Assembly: GCA_018401015.1 (NCBI GenBank)
Contig: JAGYLP010000002.1
Coordinates: 1 to 64,000, forward strand
DNA: 64,000 nucleotides
Origin: Bacteroidales bacterium
GTDB taxonomy: Bacteria > Bacteroidota > Bacteroidia > Bacteroidales > M50B96
Direction: 5' to 3'
Shown: positions 26,375 through 36,393 of the stretch, piece by piece
Layout of the letters: each line of letters begins with the position of its first letter
How positions within the stretch are numbered: the first letter of the stretch is position 1
Translations under genes and position numbers: made by a program
Notes under the pieces: model-generated
Database searches by the model: none
Told to the model about the DNA's origin: nothing
The model's input: the letters and a program-made list of their open reading frames with translations, nothing else

Positions 26375-29300
26375 ATGCTACGAAATTTACTCTTTGTAGT
26401 TATCGCTCTTTTTTCGGTACAAGGCATGTTGGCTCAATCGGCCGGTACGCTTTTAGGAAAAGTTGTCGATAAAGATACCAAAGAACCTATTCCTTTCGCC
26501 AATGTGGTGGTCTTGAAAGATGGGGTTCAAATCATGGGAGCAAGTACCGATTTCGATGGGGAATATACCATTAAACCTATCGCAGCCGGTAAGTACACCA
26601 TTCAAGCTTCTTATGTCGGGTATAATTCCATTGTTCAGAATAATGTGTTAATCTCTGCTGATAAGATTACCTTCCTGAATCTGGATTTAAGTTCATCGAA
26701 TCAGAATATCGATGAAGTCGAAGTAATAGAGTATAAAGTTCCACTTATCTCGAAAGACCAGACGCAAAGTGGAGAAACCATTACCTCGGAACAAATCGAA
26801 AAAATGCCCGGTCGTTCGGCCGATGCAGTAGCAACAACCGTGGCTGGTGTATATTCCGAAGGGGGAGAAGTAGGTTCCATCCGGGGTGCTCGTTCAGGCG
26901 GTAACGTTACCTTTGTCGATGGGGTAAAAGTGATTGGATCATCCGCTCTGCCGCAGTCCGCCATTGCCGAAGTATCCGTAATTACCGGTGGTTTGCCAGC
27001 TAAGTTCGGCGATGCAACCGGTGGTATCGTGAATATTACCACCAAAGGACCAAGCAACAAACTCTTCGGTGGTATCGAATTGTTATCTTCGTCCTTAGTC
27101 GATACTTACGATTATAACCTGTTGGGCTTCAGTGTTTCGGGGCCAATATGGCAAAAAATCGATGCCAATAATCCCGACCAAAAAAATACCCTCCTGGGTT
27201 ATTTTATTTCAGGTGAGCTTTCTCTGACCAACAGCTCGAAAATCTCCACTCCCTTGTACCGTGCTACCGACACCGTACTGCAGTTCATCCGCGAAAATCC
27301 GCTCATCACTAACCCACAAGGATTTGGGGTGGTGCCGGCTGCTGTTTATCTCCGCGACGAACATTTCGAAACCTACGAAGAAACCTTTGGAACCCAAAGC
27401 TTCCGCGTAAACCTCGCTGGTAAACTCGACTTTAAACCGTCAAAAAACTCTAGCCTCGTACTGGGTGGTTCATTCGTTAACCAACGAAACGACAACTTTA
27501 GTATCTATCACGCTATGTTCAACGCCGATAACTTCTCGGAAACTTACTACACCAACTGGCGTGCTTACCTACGATATACTCAAAAGTTTGTCGACGATCC
27601 GGAATCCACCTCGCTCATTAAAAATGCTTACTACTCGCTCCAGTTCGACTACGAAACAACTTTCGGTAAAACCTGGCATGCACGCCACCAAGACAATGTA
27701 TTTGCCTATGGTCACTTTGGTCAGTTTACCACCTACATGCAGCCAACTTACAATGAGTTTGGCGTAGATAGCGTTACCGGTTTATCCGCCTGGCTGATGG
27801 ATAACTACCAGGATACCTTAGTTACCTATTCTCCGGGAACCTACAACCCCGATCTGGCTACCATTACACAAAATTATTACGAACTGAATCCTGATCCATT
27901 CTTTCAACGAAATACCGAGATTATCCAAAATTTAGGTGGATACATCAATGGGCAAAGCCTCAATCTCCTCAGTATTTACAATACTTTCGCCAGCCCTGGA
28001 TTGCCCACTACAGGAATCAGCGAATTTGCTAACGACCAGTTCCGTATCTCTGCAGCTGGTGCCGCCGATATAGGCCGTCATGAAATCTCGCTTGGTTTCG
28101 AATTTGAGCAACGGAGTTATGCTAGCTGGGGTACAATCAATACCGATCGTATCTGGGTTCTCGCCCGTGGTTTAATGAACAAACACATTTCCAACCTCGA
28201 TTTCTCCGACCCAATCTTACATTATCTTACCGATGAAAATGGGGAATATGTGCTCGACGATTTTGGCAACCGGGTATTCTCCGACACCATATCTTATAAT
28301 CGTCTCTACAGTCCCGCCGACCAAGCTCGATTCGATATCAAATTCCGTGATTACCTAGGTATTAATAAAGAATCGCTCGAATGGGTCGATATTGATAAGT
28401 ATGATCCGGCTGAACTAAGCCTCGATTATTTTAGTGCCGACGAACTGTTGAATGGTGGTAATGCTTATGTATCTTACCTCGGTTACGACGCTTATGGAAA
28501 TAAAATTGCTCGCGGAACCACCCTCGCCGATTTCTACACCGCTACCGACGAGGAAGGCTACTTCCTACGCCATCGCCCTGCTTTCCAACCGACTTATATT
28601 GCCGGTTATATTCAGGATAAATTTGCTTTCCGCGATTTAGTATTCAACGTCGGTGTGCGTGTCGATCGATTCGACGCCAACCAAATGGTGCTAAAAGATC
28701 CTTATACTTTATATGATGCCTATACCGTCGGCGATGTTCGAAACGGAGGAACACCTCAAACGCTTACGGGTGATATCCCACAAATCATGGGCAACGATTA
28801 TGTTGTTTATGTCGACAATGTAGCTGATCCAACATCCATTTTTGGATACCGGAATGGTGATACTTGGTACGATGCCAGTGGAACCGAGATTGATAACCCT
28901 ACCTTAATTAGTGCTGCCGATGGAGTTCAACCCTACTTGGTTAACCCTGGTGTGGATATGCAATCGCCCGACTACAATGTAAACATGTCGTTCGAAGATT
29001 ATAAACCACAGATTGTGGTCATGCCTCGTATCTCTTTCTCTTTCCCAATTTCCGACGTGGCTCTTTTCTTTGCTCACTACGATATTCTTTCAACTCGACC
29101 AGGTGGTATCGCTATCGATCCTATCGATTACATGTTTATGAAGGTTCGTGCTACCAACGATCGCATCATTACAAATCCAAACATGCGACCAGAGAAAACA
29201 ATCGACTACGAAGTAGGTTTCCAACAGGCGCTCGGGAATACCTCTGCTTTGAAACTTTCTGCTTTCTATCGTGAAATGCGCGATATGCAGCAGGTTATCA

Positions 29301-30055
29301 ATATCGTGGGTGCTTATCCGGTGTTCCGTTACCTTACTTATGGTAACATCGACTTTGGTACGGTCAAAGGTTTCTCTATTCAATACGATCTTCGACGTAC
29401 TGGTAATGTTTCTCTCCGTGCTGCTTATACCCTTCAGTTTGCGAACGGAACCGGTTCTGGCCCATCCGAAGGTATTAACCTCTTAAACTCGGGTCAGCCA
29501 AACTTGAGAACACTTATTCCTCTTTCATTCGACCAACGTCACGCTTTACTCGGAACACTCGATTTCCGATTCTTCGAAGGACGTGAATACAACGGTCCTA
29601 AATTATTTGGAATGGACATTCTCGAAAATTCTGGCTTCAACTTGGTATTGCGTACCGGTTCCGGATCACCATACACCAAGCGTTCAATCGTGGGTAATGT
29701 GGTAGAAGGTTCGATTAACGGTTCTCGTAAGCCCTGGAGAACCACCTTAGATCTTACGGTAGATAAAAGCTTTTTCGTTACCTTACGCAAAGGCTCCGAC
29801 AACGAACGGGTTTTACCTATTAATATTTACTTAGAAGTTTTCAACTTGTTGAATACAAAGAATATTATCAATGTATATTCTACCACTGGTAACCCAGATG
29901 ACGATGGCTACCTGGCTGCTGCTCAAAATCAACAGATTATTCAGTCGCAGTTCGACGAGATCTCTTACCGTAATTATTACACCATGGCTCTAGCAAATCC
30001 TGGCAACTTCAGTGCCCCGCGAACCATGCGTATCGGTCTTACCATTAGCTTCTAA
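26375..30055 (+). CDS. Large TonB-dependent receptor with carboxypeptidase-regulatory N-domain
   Basis: The 1226-residue outer-membrane protein has a signal peptide (MLRNLLFVVIALFSVQGMLAQ), a CarboxypepD_reg-like domain (GTLLGKVVDKDTKEPIPFANVVV...AGKYTIQASYVGYN), a plug (EQIEKMPGRSADAVATTVAGV...GGLPAKFGDATGGIVNITTKG) and a long barrel ending PRTMRIGLTISF. The length resembles SusC, but no SusD gene follows; instead two T9SS-type genes do (33 and 30 bp gaps). Ligand unknown. The N-terminal plug mentions no clear TonB box. Confidence 0.9.
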   Translation: MLRNLLFVVIALFSVQGMLAQSAGTLLGKVVDKDTKEPIPFANVVVLKDGVQIMGASTDFDGEYTIKPIAAGKYTIQASYVGYNSIVQNNVLISADKITFLNLDLSSSNQNIDEVEVIEYKVPLISKDQTQSGETITSEQIEKMPGRSADAVATTVAGVYSEGGEVGSIRGARSGGNVTFVDGVKVIGSSALPQSAIAEVSVITGGLPAKFGDATGGIVNITTKGPSNKLFGGIELLSSSLVDTYDYNLLGFSVSGPIWQKIDANNPDQKNTLLGYFISGELSLTNSSKISTPLYRATDTVLQFIRENPLITNPQGFGVVPAAVYLRDEHFETYEETFGTQSFRVNLAGKLDFKPSKNSSLVLGGSFVNQRNDNFSIYHAMFNADNFSETYYTNWRAYLRYTQKFVDDPESTSLIKNAYYSLQFDYETTFGKTWHARHQDNVFAYGHFGQFTTYMQPTYNEFGVDSVTGLSAWLMDNYQDTLVTYSPGTYNPDLATITQNYYELNPDPFFQRNTEIIQNLGGYINGQSLNLLSIYNTFASPGLPTTGISEFANDQFRISAAGAADIGRHEISLGFEFEQRSYASWGTINTDRIWVLARGLMNKHISNLDFSDPILHYLTDENGEYVLDDFGNRVFSDTISYNRLYSPADQARFDIKFRDYLGINKESLEWVDIDKYDPAELSLDYFSADELLNGGNAYVSYLGYDAYGNKIARGTTLADFYTATDEEGYFLRHRPAFQPTYIAGYIQDKFAFRDLVFNVGVRVDRFDANQMVLKDPYTLYDAYTVGDVRNGGTPQTLTGDIPQIMGNDYVVYVDNVADPTSIFGYRNGDTWYDASGTEIDNPTLISAADGVQPYLVNPGVDMQSPDYNVNMSFEDYKPQIVVMPRISFSFPISDVALFFAHYDILSTRPGGIAIDPIDYMFMKVRATNDRIITNPNMRPEKTIDYEVGFQQALGNTSALKLSAFYREMRDMQQVINIVGAYPVFRYLTYGNIDFGTVKGFSIQYDLRRTGNVSLRAAYTLQFANGTGSGPSEGINLLNSGQPNLRTLIPLSFDQRHALLGTLDFRFFEGREYNGPKLFGMDILENSGFNLVLRTGSGSPYTKRSIVGNVVEGSINGSRKPWRTTLDLTVDKSFFVTLRKGSDNERVLPINIYLEVFNLLNTKNIINVYSTTGNPDDDGYLAAAQNQQIIQSQFDEISYRNYYTMALANPGNFSAPRTMRIGLTISF

Positions 30056-30088
30056 TCTTTGAAAAATATTTAAAATCAAACATATCCA

Positions 30089-33000
30089 ATGAGAACTCAA
30101 AAAATTTTACTCTTTGCTGCCTTATTCCTGTTCTCGCTAACAGCTATGGCCGAAAAGAATATCGATTGGGTCCCTCCCAAAAAAACACTGAAATCGGCTT
30201 CCGGTATGGCTGCAGGCTGCGTCCCGGCAACAACTTCGACCGAGCTGGAGCTGAACAATGTACGTGCTCTCGTACATACTGGAGGTGACATGTGGTGGGA
30301 CTTGCAAGGATTGGCTCGCTACGAAGTCCCCAAAGATTCCCGAAAAACAGCTCTTTTCGCCGGATCAATCTGGATTGGTGGTACCGATGTGAATGGACAG
30401 CTCAAATTGGCTGCGGTTCAATTCCGTTCCGGTGGGGTCGACTACTGGCCCGGACCTCTAATTACTAGCGGACCGAACCGTGGTACAACCACCTCCGATG
30501 TTTGTCTCGCTTACGATAAACATTACAAAATTAACAGAAATCAAGTGGCAGAATTTCGGGCCTGGTTCAATGCAGACCCTGAAACGCGCGCTCAAGACTA
30601 TCCAGGCTATGTCATTCCTAATAGTATTCTCAACTGGCCGGCACATGGCGATGTCGCTGCCGGATACGATTATTACTTAGCTCCTTTTAAAGATGTCGAT
30701 GGCGATGGATTTTATGATCCTTATGCCGGTGATTATCCTTTCTACGATATCGACCAGGAATTACCTTGTGGTACTTCCCGCGAACAGCGGATCCCTCGTC
30801 TGTTTGGTGATGAAACCCTCTGGTGGGTATACAACGACCGAGGTAATGTGCACACCGAAACCAATGGTGATGCCATCGGTATGGAAATCCGAGCCCAAGC
30901 GTTTGCATTCTCTACGAACGACGAGCTAAACGATATGACTTTTTACAATTACGCTCTGATTAACCGATCTACCTACACCCTAATTGATACGTATTTCGGT
31001 GTTTGGACCGATGCCGATATGGGGTACGCTTTCGACGATTATGTGGGTTGTGATGTAAACCGTGGATTGGGTTACCTTTATAATGGTACTGCCATCGACG
31101 GAACAGGTCAGTTTAATGCCTACGGTGGTCCTTCGCCACCACCTCCAGCAGTAGGGGTCGACTTTTTCGAAGGTCCTTACCAGGATGCCGATGGTTTGGA
31201 TAACCCAAGTTCTTGGGTAGGTGGTGAGCTCATTTGCGACGGAAATATCATGAATGGAAATATCAACGGTCTGAACTTTGGCGATGGTATTATCGACAAT
31301 GAACGTTGGGGTATGCGCCGCTTTATTTTTTACAACAACGTTGCAGGACCAATGGGTAATCCAACCGATGCTTTCCAATATTACAACTACTTACGTGGAA
31401 TTTGGCTCGATGGTTCGCCGATGCTCTACGGTGGAACAGGACACCCATCCGACGCTTCTACCGGTACAGTTCAAACCGATTTTATGTTCCCATCGGCTAC
31501 CGACCCATGCGGTTGGGGGCAACAAGGTGTTGTGATGCCTTCGTGGGATGAAACGACCGAAGATAACCCACCAAACGACCGACGCTTTATTCAATCGGCT
31601 GGTCCATTCACGCTGGAGCCAGGTGCAGTTAACGATATTACGGTTGGTGTTGTTTGGGCGCGTGCTCAAGGTGGAACTCCTTATACCTCGGTAGAAGAAG
31701 TGAAAGTAGCCGACGACAAAGCTCAGTTACTTTTCGATAACTGCTTTAAAGTAGTCGATGGTCCCGATTCACCAGAATTAACGGTAATCGAACTCGATCG
31801 TCAGTTGGTATTCCATATCTTTAACCTGCCCTCCTCAAATAACTTCATGGAAGGCTATATCGAAAAGGACTTTACGATTGTCGATGTGGATGTCGATGGC
31901 GACGGAGAAGTTGATGAAGTAGATAAGTTTTACCGTTTTGAAGGATATCAGGTTTATCAGTTAAAAGATGCAACTGTTTCCGTAAGTGATATTGGCGACG
32001 CCGAAAAAGCTCGTCAAGTTTTCCAATGCGATGTTAAAAATGGCGTTACGCAATTGGTCAACTTCACTTGGAATCCTGAGATTAATGCTAACGTGCCAGA
32101 GGAAATGGTGAATGGTGTTGATGAAGGAATTCAGCATACCTTCACTTTAACCGAAGATGCTTTTGCACAACGAAACAGAACCTTGGTCAATCATAAGCGA
32201 TACTACTATTTGATTATCGCCTATGGTTACAACCAGTTCAAACCCTACGACCAAAACGATATCAACAACTATAATGGTCAAAAATTGCCTTACAAGGCAG
32301 GTCGTAAATCGGCTCTTGGCTCAATCAAGACCTACGAAGCAATTCCACATGTTCCGGAACCAGGCGATGGTGGAACCGTTGCTAATGCTGTTTACGGACA
32401 GGGCGTAGCTGTTACTCAAAAAGAAGGCTTTGGTTCCGGTACCAGTATCATCGATTTATCCCCAGAAACTAAAGACCAGATTATGGCTGGGGAACCTTGG
32501 AGAATCGATGATCGAACCTATGAACCAGGTCGTTCACCTATCACCCTGAAAGTTGTAGATCCTTTGAATATTCCCGAAGGTCGTTTCGCTTTAAAGTTTC
32601 ATCCCGATTCATCCGTTTATAATACCGGTGGTTACAAAGATTTCCGTTTAAATGAATCGCGTTGGTACATTTATCCGTTGGAGGGTGAGATCGAATTCGA
32701 TACCATTTGGTCCGATGCCTCCATTAATGTAGTGAACGAACAAGTTATTGCAGAACTCGGAATATCGGTTTCAGTGGAACAGAAAAACTTCCTCTTCCTA
32801 CCATCAGTAGATGATAAAGACGATCCGATTAATGCCGATCTGGAATATGAAATAGCCTATCCCGATCCAAATTCCCCATGGTTAACCTTCGTGACCGATG
32901 GCGACGACTTCAATGCCTTTAACTGGATTCGTTCCGGTACTCAAAGTAGCGAAGACGATGCTGAAAAGGTTTATAACGACTACCCAATTGGTTCGAATTT

Positions 33001-34270
33001 ATTCGACAAAGCGGAAGTTTTTGAATCCTTTGCAAACGGTCACTGGGCTCCTTATCTGGTAGCTTCACACCATGAATATGGTCCGGCAAAAAGTGGAACG
33101 CAAATCCCACTCAACTATTGGTATTTCTATCGAATGCCGAATGTGGACTTGGTACTTACTTCCGATAAAAGCAAGTGGACCCGTTCACCAGTGCTCGAAA
33201 CAGCCGAAAATGATAGTGTCGATACCGATGGCGATGGGGTAGCCGACGATGTGGTGCCTGCATTATTTGGCCAAGGAGACGCCTTTAAATTTGAGCTTCG
33301 TGATTCTCCTTCCATAGATAAAGACGGAACGTTTGCTTCAAGCAACGATCCTAGCGAAAACCCCGACGATCCGAACTATATTTCTGGTCGTGGAATGGGT
33401 TGGTTCCCCGGATATGCCATCGATATTGAAACAGGTCGTCGCTTGAATATTGTTTATGGCGAGGCTTCCGATTTGCCGGCTGAGAATGGTCGAGATATGA
33501 AATGGAATCCAACTTCGAACTACTTCACCACCTTTGGCGATATCCTTTTCGGTGGAAAGCATTTTATCTATATTGTTGGAAATAACTTCTTCCTGCGACC
33601 CAACGGAGTGGACACCAGTGTTTATATGCCAGCCTACGATGCAGGTAAATATTTCATGGGACTGATGCGCAACGAACTGAATCTGGGTGTTACTGTCGAT
33701 CAACCTCGAACTGCATTCCAAAATATTGCCTGGACTTCCATTCCAATGCTCACAGGGCTTGAGATGAATCGCAGTGTGGAGGATTTCCTGCAAGATGGCG
33801 ATATCTCCATCCAACTGCGTATGACATCCCCCATGAGAGCGGGTTATGGCGACTTTACAGTGATGAATCCTGAAAACGATAACTTCCCATCGTTTGAATT
33901 CGATACGTACGATATTAAAACCGATCGTGAATCAATGGAGACGGCTGTGGCTGCCCTTGATCTGATTAACGTAGTTCCTAATCCATACTACGGTTATTCA
34001 GAGTACGAAACAAATCAGCTCGATAACTTGATTAAAGTAACCAATCTGCCGAATCAATGTACCATTACCATCTATAATTCAAACGGTACACTTATCCGTC
34101 AGTTCCGGAAAGACAATAGTCTCAGCTATCAAGAATGGGATCTGAAGAATCAGTATGGAATTCCGATTGCCAGCGGGCTGTACATTATTCACGTAGATGC
34201 TTACGAGGTAGGAGAGAAAGTAATTAAATGGTTTGGTGCAATGCGCCCAATCGACTTAAATGCTTTTTAA
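30089..34270 (+). CDS. Very large exported protein with calcium-type repeats and FlgD-like C-terminal domain
   Basis: The 1393-residue protein has a signal peptide (ILLFAALFLFSLTAMAE). A long N-terminal region begins NNVRALVHTGGDMWWDLQG...IWIGGTDVNGQLKLAAVQF, a pattern common to a Bacteroidota family of unknown function. Several DxDGDG motifs (DVDGDGFYDPYAGD, DVDGDGEVDEVD, DTDGDGVADD) look like calcium-binding loops. The end (NLIKVTNLPNQCTITIYNSNGTLIRQFRKD...GIPIASGLYIIHVDAY) matches FlgD-Ig/T9SS-type C-terminal domains. It lies between a receptor and a PorV-family gene, so outer-membrane or surface display by T9SS is likely. Function unknown. Confidence 0.8.
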   Translation: MRTQKILLFAALFLFSLTAMAEKNIDWVPPKKTLKSASGMAAGCVPATTSTELELNNVRALVHTGGDMWWDLQGLARYEVPKDSRKTALFAGSIWIGGTDVNGQLKLAAVQFRSGGVDYWPGPLITSGPNRGTTTSDVCLAYDKHYKINRNQVAEFRAWFNADPETRAQDYPGYVIPNSILNWPAHGDVAAGYDYYLAPFKDVDGDGFYDPYAGDYPFYDIDQELPCGTSREQRIPRLFGDETLWWVYNDRGNVHTETNGDAIGMEIRAQAFAFSTNDELNDMTFYNYALINRSTYTLIDTYFGVWTDADMGYAFDDYVGCDVNRGLGYLYNGTAIDGTGQFNAYGGPSPPPPAVGVDFFEGPYQDADGLDNPSSWVGGELICDGNIMNGNINGLNFGDGIIDNERWGMRRFIFYNNVAGPMGNPTDAFQYYNYLRGIWLDGSPMLYGGTGHPSDASTGTVQTDFMFPSATDPCGWGQQGVVMPSWDETTEDNPPNDRRFIQSAGPFTLEPGAVNDITVGVVWARAQGGTPYTSVEEVKVADDKAQLLFDNCFKVVDGPDSPELTVIELDRQLVFHIFNLPSSNNFMEGYIEKDFTIVDVDVDGDGEVDEVDKFYRFEGYQVYQLKDATVSVSDIGDAEKARQVFQCDVKNGVTQLVNFTWNPEINANVPEEMVNGVDEGIQHTFTLTEDAFAQRNRTLVNHKRYYYLIIAYGYNQFKPYDQNDINNYNGQKLPYKAGRKSALGSIKTYEAIPHVPEPGDGGTVANAVYGQGVAVTQKEGFGSGTSIIDLSPETKDQIMAGEPWRIDDRTYEPGRSPITLKVVDPLNIPEGRFALKFHPDSSVYNTGGYKDFRLNESRWYIYPLEGEIEFDTIWSDASINVVNEQVIAELGISVSVEQKNFLFLPSVDDKDDPINADLEYEIAYPDPNSPWLTFVTDGDDFNAFNWIRSGTQSSEDDAEKVYNDYPIGSNLFDKAEVFESFANGHWAPYLVASHHEYGPAKSGTQIPLNYWYFYRMPNVDLVLTSDKSKWTRSPVLETAENDSVDTDGDGVADDVVPALFGQGDAFKFELRDSPSIDKDGTFASSNDPSENPDDPNYISGRGMGWFPGYAIDIETGRRLNIVYGEASDLPAENGRDMKWNPTSNYFTTFGDILFGGKHFIYIVGNNFFLRPNGVDTSVYMPAYDAGKYFMGLMRNELNLGVTVDQPRTAFQNIAWTSIPMLTGLEMNRSVEDFLQDGDISIQLRMTSPMRAGYGDFTVMNPENDNFPSFEFDTYDIKTDRESMETAVAALDLINVVPNPYYGYSEYETNQLDNLIKVTNLPNQCTITIYNSNGTLIRQFRKDNSLSYQEWDLKNQYGIPIASGLYIIHVDAYEVGEKVIKWFGAMRPIDLNAF

Positions 34271-34300
34271 TCGGATTGTTAAACATTAATTTTTACGATA

Positions 34301-35368
34301 ATGAACAAAACAGCTTATTATATTTCTCTCTTACTGCTAGGATGGGTAATGCTTACTCCCAAGTTGAGCTTTGCCGGTAATGAACAACGAGCCGGTGAAG
34401 CGGGCGCTTCCTACCTGCTAATTAATCCATGGGCTTCCAGCTCCGGATGGGGAGGTGCCAATACGGCTTTAGCCCGAGGGCACGAAGCAACCTTTTTAAA
34501 TGTATCTGGAACTGCTTTTATTCAAAGTACCGAACTCCTATTTACGCATACCAACTTGTTTGCCGGAGCCGACATCACGCTGAATTCATTCGGATTTAGT
34601 CAAAAAGCTGGCGAGTCAGGGGTAATTAGCATGTCTATCCAGTCTTTTAGTTATGGCGAAATCGATATCACCACGGTAGAGTTACCCGAAGGCGGTATCG
34701 GAACTTTTAGTCCTACTGCTTCGGTTATTTCACTTTCCTATGCAAAGGAATTCTCCAACAGTATCTATGGTGGACTTACAGTTAAAATTATCAACGAAGC
34801 CTTAGCGGATATTTCTGCTTCAGGTGTAGCCTTCGATGCAGGTATTCAGTATGTAACCGGATCCGAAGAACAAATACACTTTGGCATCTCCATGAAGAAT
34901 GTGGGTCCTACCATGCGTTTTCGCGGCGATGGACTCTCTTTCCGTGGAGTCGTTCCAGAAACAGAAGTGGATCTTACACTCGAACATCGCTCGGCCACAT
35001 TTGAATTACCTTCGCTTATCACCATTGGATTCGGCTACGATATCTTCCTCGAAAACGAAAGTAAATTCACTCCCGCAGTTACTTTTACTTCTAACTCGTT
35101 TACGCGTGATCAATTTAATTTCGGTGGAGAATATGTTTACCGTAATATTCTTTCACTCAGAGCCGGGTACATCTATGAAACAGGTTTAATCCCATTCATC
35201 GATTCGGAAGCAAGCAGTGCTACCGCTTTTACTGGACCTTCATTCGGGCTAAGTGTGATGATTCCGCTTAATAAAGAGAAAGGTCGTTATTTCTCCTTCG
35301 ACTATTCTTATCGCGATACCAATCCATTTATGGGAGTCCATTCTTTTGGCGCTCGGATTAGTTTGTAA
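34301..35368 (+). CDS. PorV/PorQ family outer-membrane protein
   Basis: The 355-residue protein has a signal peptide (LLLLGWVMLTPKLSFAG). It then has the PorV/PorQ pattern AGEAGASYLLINPWASSSGWGGANTALARG...FLNVSGTAFIQSTELLFTHTNLF and a 14-strand-type barrel ending GVHSFGARISL. PorV family members are T9SS outer-membrane shuttle proteins that hand cargo to the attachment complex. Third in the triad, 30 bp after the 1393-residue cargo candidate; a dedicated role for that cargo is inference. A promoter for the next gene overlaps its last codons. Confidence 0.85.
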   Translation: MNKTAYYISLLLLGWVMLTPKLSFAGNEQRAGEAGASYLLINPWASSSGWGGANTALARGHEATFLNVSGTAFIQSTELLFTHTNLFAGADITLNSFGFSQKAGESGVISMSIQSFSYGEIDITTVELPEGGIGTFSPTASVISLSYAKEFSNSIYGGLTVKIINEALADISASGVAFDAGIQYVTGSEEQIHFGISMKNVGPTMRFRGDGLSFRGVVPETEVDLTLEHRSATFELPSLITIGFGYDIFLENESKFTPAVTFTSNSFTRDQFNFGGEYVYRNILSLRAGYIYETGLIPFIDSEASSATAFTGPSFGLSVMIPLNKEKGRYFSFDYSYRDTNPFMGVHSFGARISL

Positions 35369-35392
35369 TTATCTGAAAACAAAATATCTTTG
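35362..35392 (+). promoter_or_regulatory. Strong consensus promoter upstream of greA
   Basis: TTTG (35362-35365) is followed after exactly 19 nt by TATCTTTG (35385-35392), a full match at the ideal distance. The -33 box overlaps the last sense codon of the PorV-family gene. The predicted start (about 35398) coincides with the first base of the next hairpin. Confidence 0.7.
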
Positions 35393-35397
35393 CAACG

Positions 35398-35426
35398 AAA
35401 AGAGTCCCTGGACGGGGATTCTTTTT
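35398..35426 (+). terminator. Terminator-like hairpin after the PorV-family gene
   Basis: The stem AAAAGAGTCCC with GGGATTCTTTT (one G-T pair) ends in TTTTT. It would terminate the receptor triad, yet it lies at the very start of the RNA made from the promoter at 35362-35392. Confidence 0.75.
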
Positions 35427-35455
35427 GTTTAATATCACCACTAAATTGAAACTGA

Positions 35456-35487
35456 CAAGCATAAGCACTTACGGGTGCTTATGCTTG
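35456..35487 (+). other. Perfect 13-bp hairpin in the greA leader
   Basis: CAAGCATAAGCAC and GTGCTTATGCTTG are perfectly complementary around a 6-nt loop (TTACGG). The sequence after it (TTATTAGCTATTT) is T-rich but not a clean run. It could be a second terminator, an RNA stability element or part of a small RNA that starts near 35398. Confidence 0.7.
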
Positions 35488-35524
35488 TTATTAGCTATTT
35501 CTAATATTTATTAATGGATTAGAT

Positions 35525-35998
35525 ATGAGTTCGAAATCTTACCTCACCGCCGAGGGCTTAAAAAAACTCAAAGCGGAATTGGAACAATTAAAAATGGTCG
35601 AGCGTCCCGCAATCAGCCGCCAAATTGCCGAAGCAAGGGAAAAAGGTGACTTGTCGGAAAATGCTGAATACGACGCTGCCAAAGAAGCTCAAGGTCTGCT
35701 CGAGCTTAAAATCCATAAGTTGGAAAATATTATTGCAAATGCCCGGCTTATCGATGAATCGCGAATCGATACCTCCACGGTACAGATTCTCAATAAAGTT
35801 CGTATTCGCAATTTGCAGAATCAAACCGAAATGGAATATATGATTGTTGCCGACAGCGAAGCCGACCTAAAAGCCGGAAAAATGGCTGTTGGTAGTCCTA
35901 TCGCAAAAGCCCTCCTTGGAAAGGAAGTCGGTGATACTGTGGAGGTGCAGGTGCCATCGGGGAAAATCAGTTTTGAAATCCTTACAATATCAATCTAG
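35525..35998 (+). CDS. greA: Transcription elongation factor GreA
   Basis: GreA inserts its coiled coil into RNA polymerase and stimulates cleavage of backtracked RNA. The 157-residue protein has the coiled-coil tip with the catalytic acidic pair (GDLSENAEYDAAKE, residues about 40-53) and the C-terminal FKBP-like domain (SPIAKALLGKEVGDTVEVQVPSG). HIT gene starts 2 bp after the stop, so the two are co-transcribed. Confidence 0.96.
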   Translation: MSSKSYLTAEGLKKLKAELEQLKMVERPAISRQIAEAREKGDLSENAEYDAAKEAQGLLELKIHKLENIIANARLIDESRIDTSTVQILNKVRIRNLQNQTEMEYMIVADSEADLKAGKMAVGSPIAKALLGKEVGDTVEVQVPSGKISFEILTISI

Positions 35999-36000
35999 TC

Positions 36001-36393
36001 ATGCCTAGCATCTTCTCGAAAATCATCCAAGGGGAAATACCATCCTATACCATTCTGGAAGACGAACAATTCTTCGCATTCCTCGACATCTCCCCGGTTA
36101 ACGAGGGGCATACCCTTGTGGTGCCAAAAGTGGAAATCGACTACATCTTCGACCTCGAGGATGAAAAACTGGCAGCCATGATGGCTTTTGCCAAAAAAGT
36201 GGCTCATGCCCTTAAGCTTAGCTTTGAGTGTAATCGAATTGGAGTTACTGTTATTGGACTCGAAGTTCCTCACGCTCATATCCATTTAATCCCGATTAAG
36301 CAAGAAGCCGATATGAGCTTTTCCAATCCTCGAAAATCTTTCAGTCCCGAGCAATTCAAAGAAATACAGACCAAAATAAAAGCGAACTTGTAA
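36001..36393 (+). CDS. HIT family nucleotide-binding protein
   Basis: The 130-residue protein starts MPSIFSKIIQGEIPSY and has FAFLDISPVNEGHTLVVPK. Its catalytic triad is HAHIHLIP (His-x-His-x-His), placing it in the HINT branch of nucleoside phosphoramidate hydrolases or transferases. The physiological substrate is unknown. It directly follows greA, and its stop abuts the stop of ruvC on the other strand. Confidence 0.93.
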   Translation: MPSIFSKIIQGEIPSYTILEDEQFFAFLDISPVNEGHTLVVPKVEIDYIFDLEDEKLAAMMAFAKKVAHALKLSFECNRIGVTVIGLEVPHAHIHLIPIKQEADMSFSNPRKSFSPEQFKEIQTKIKANL

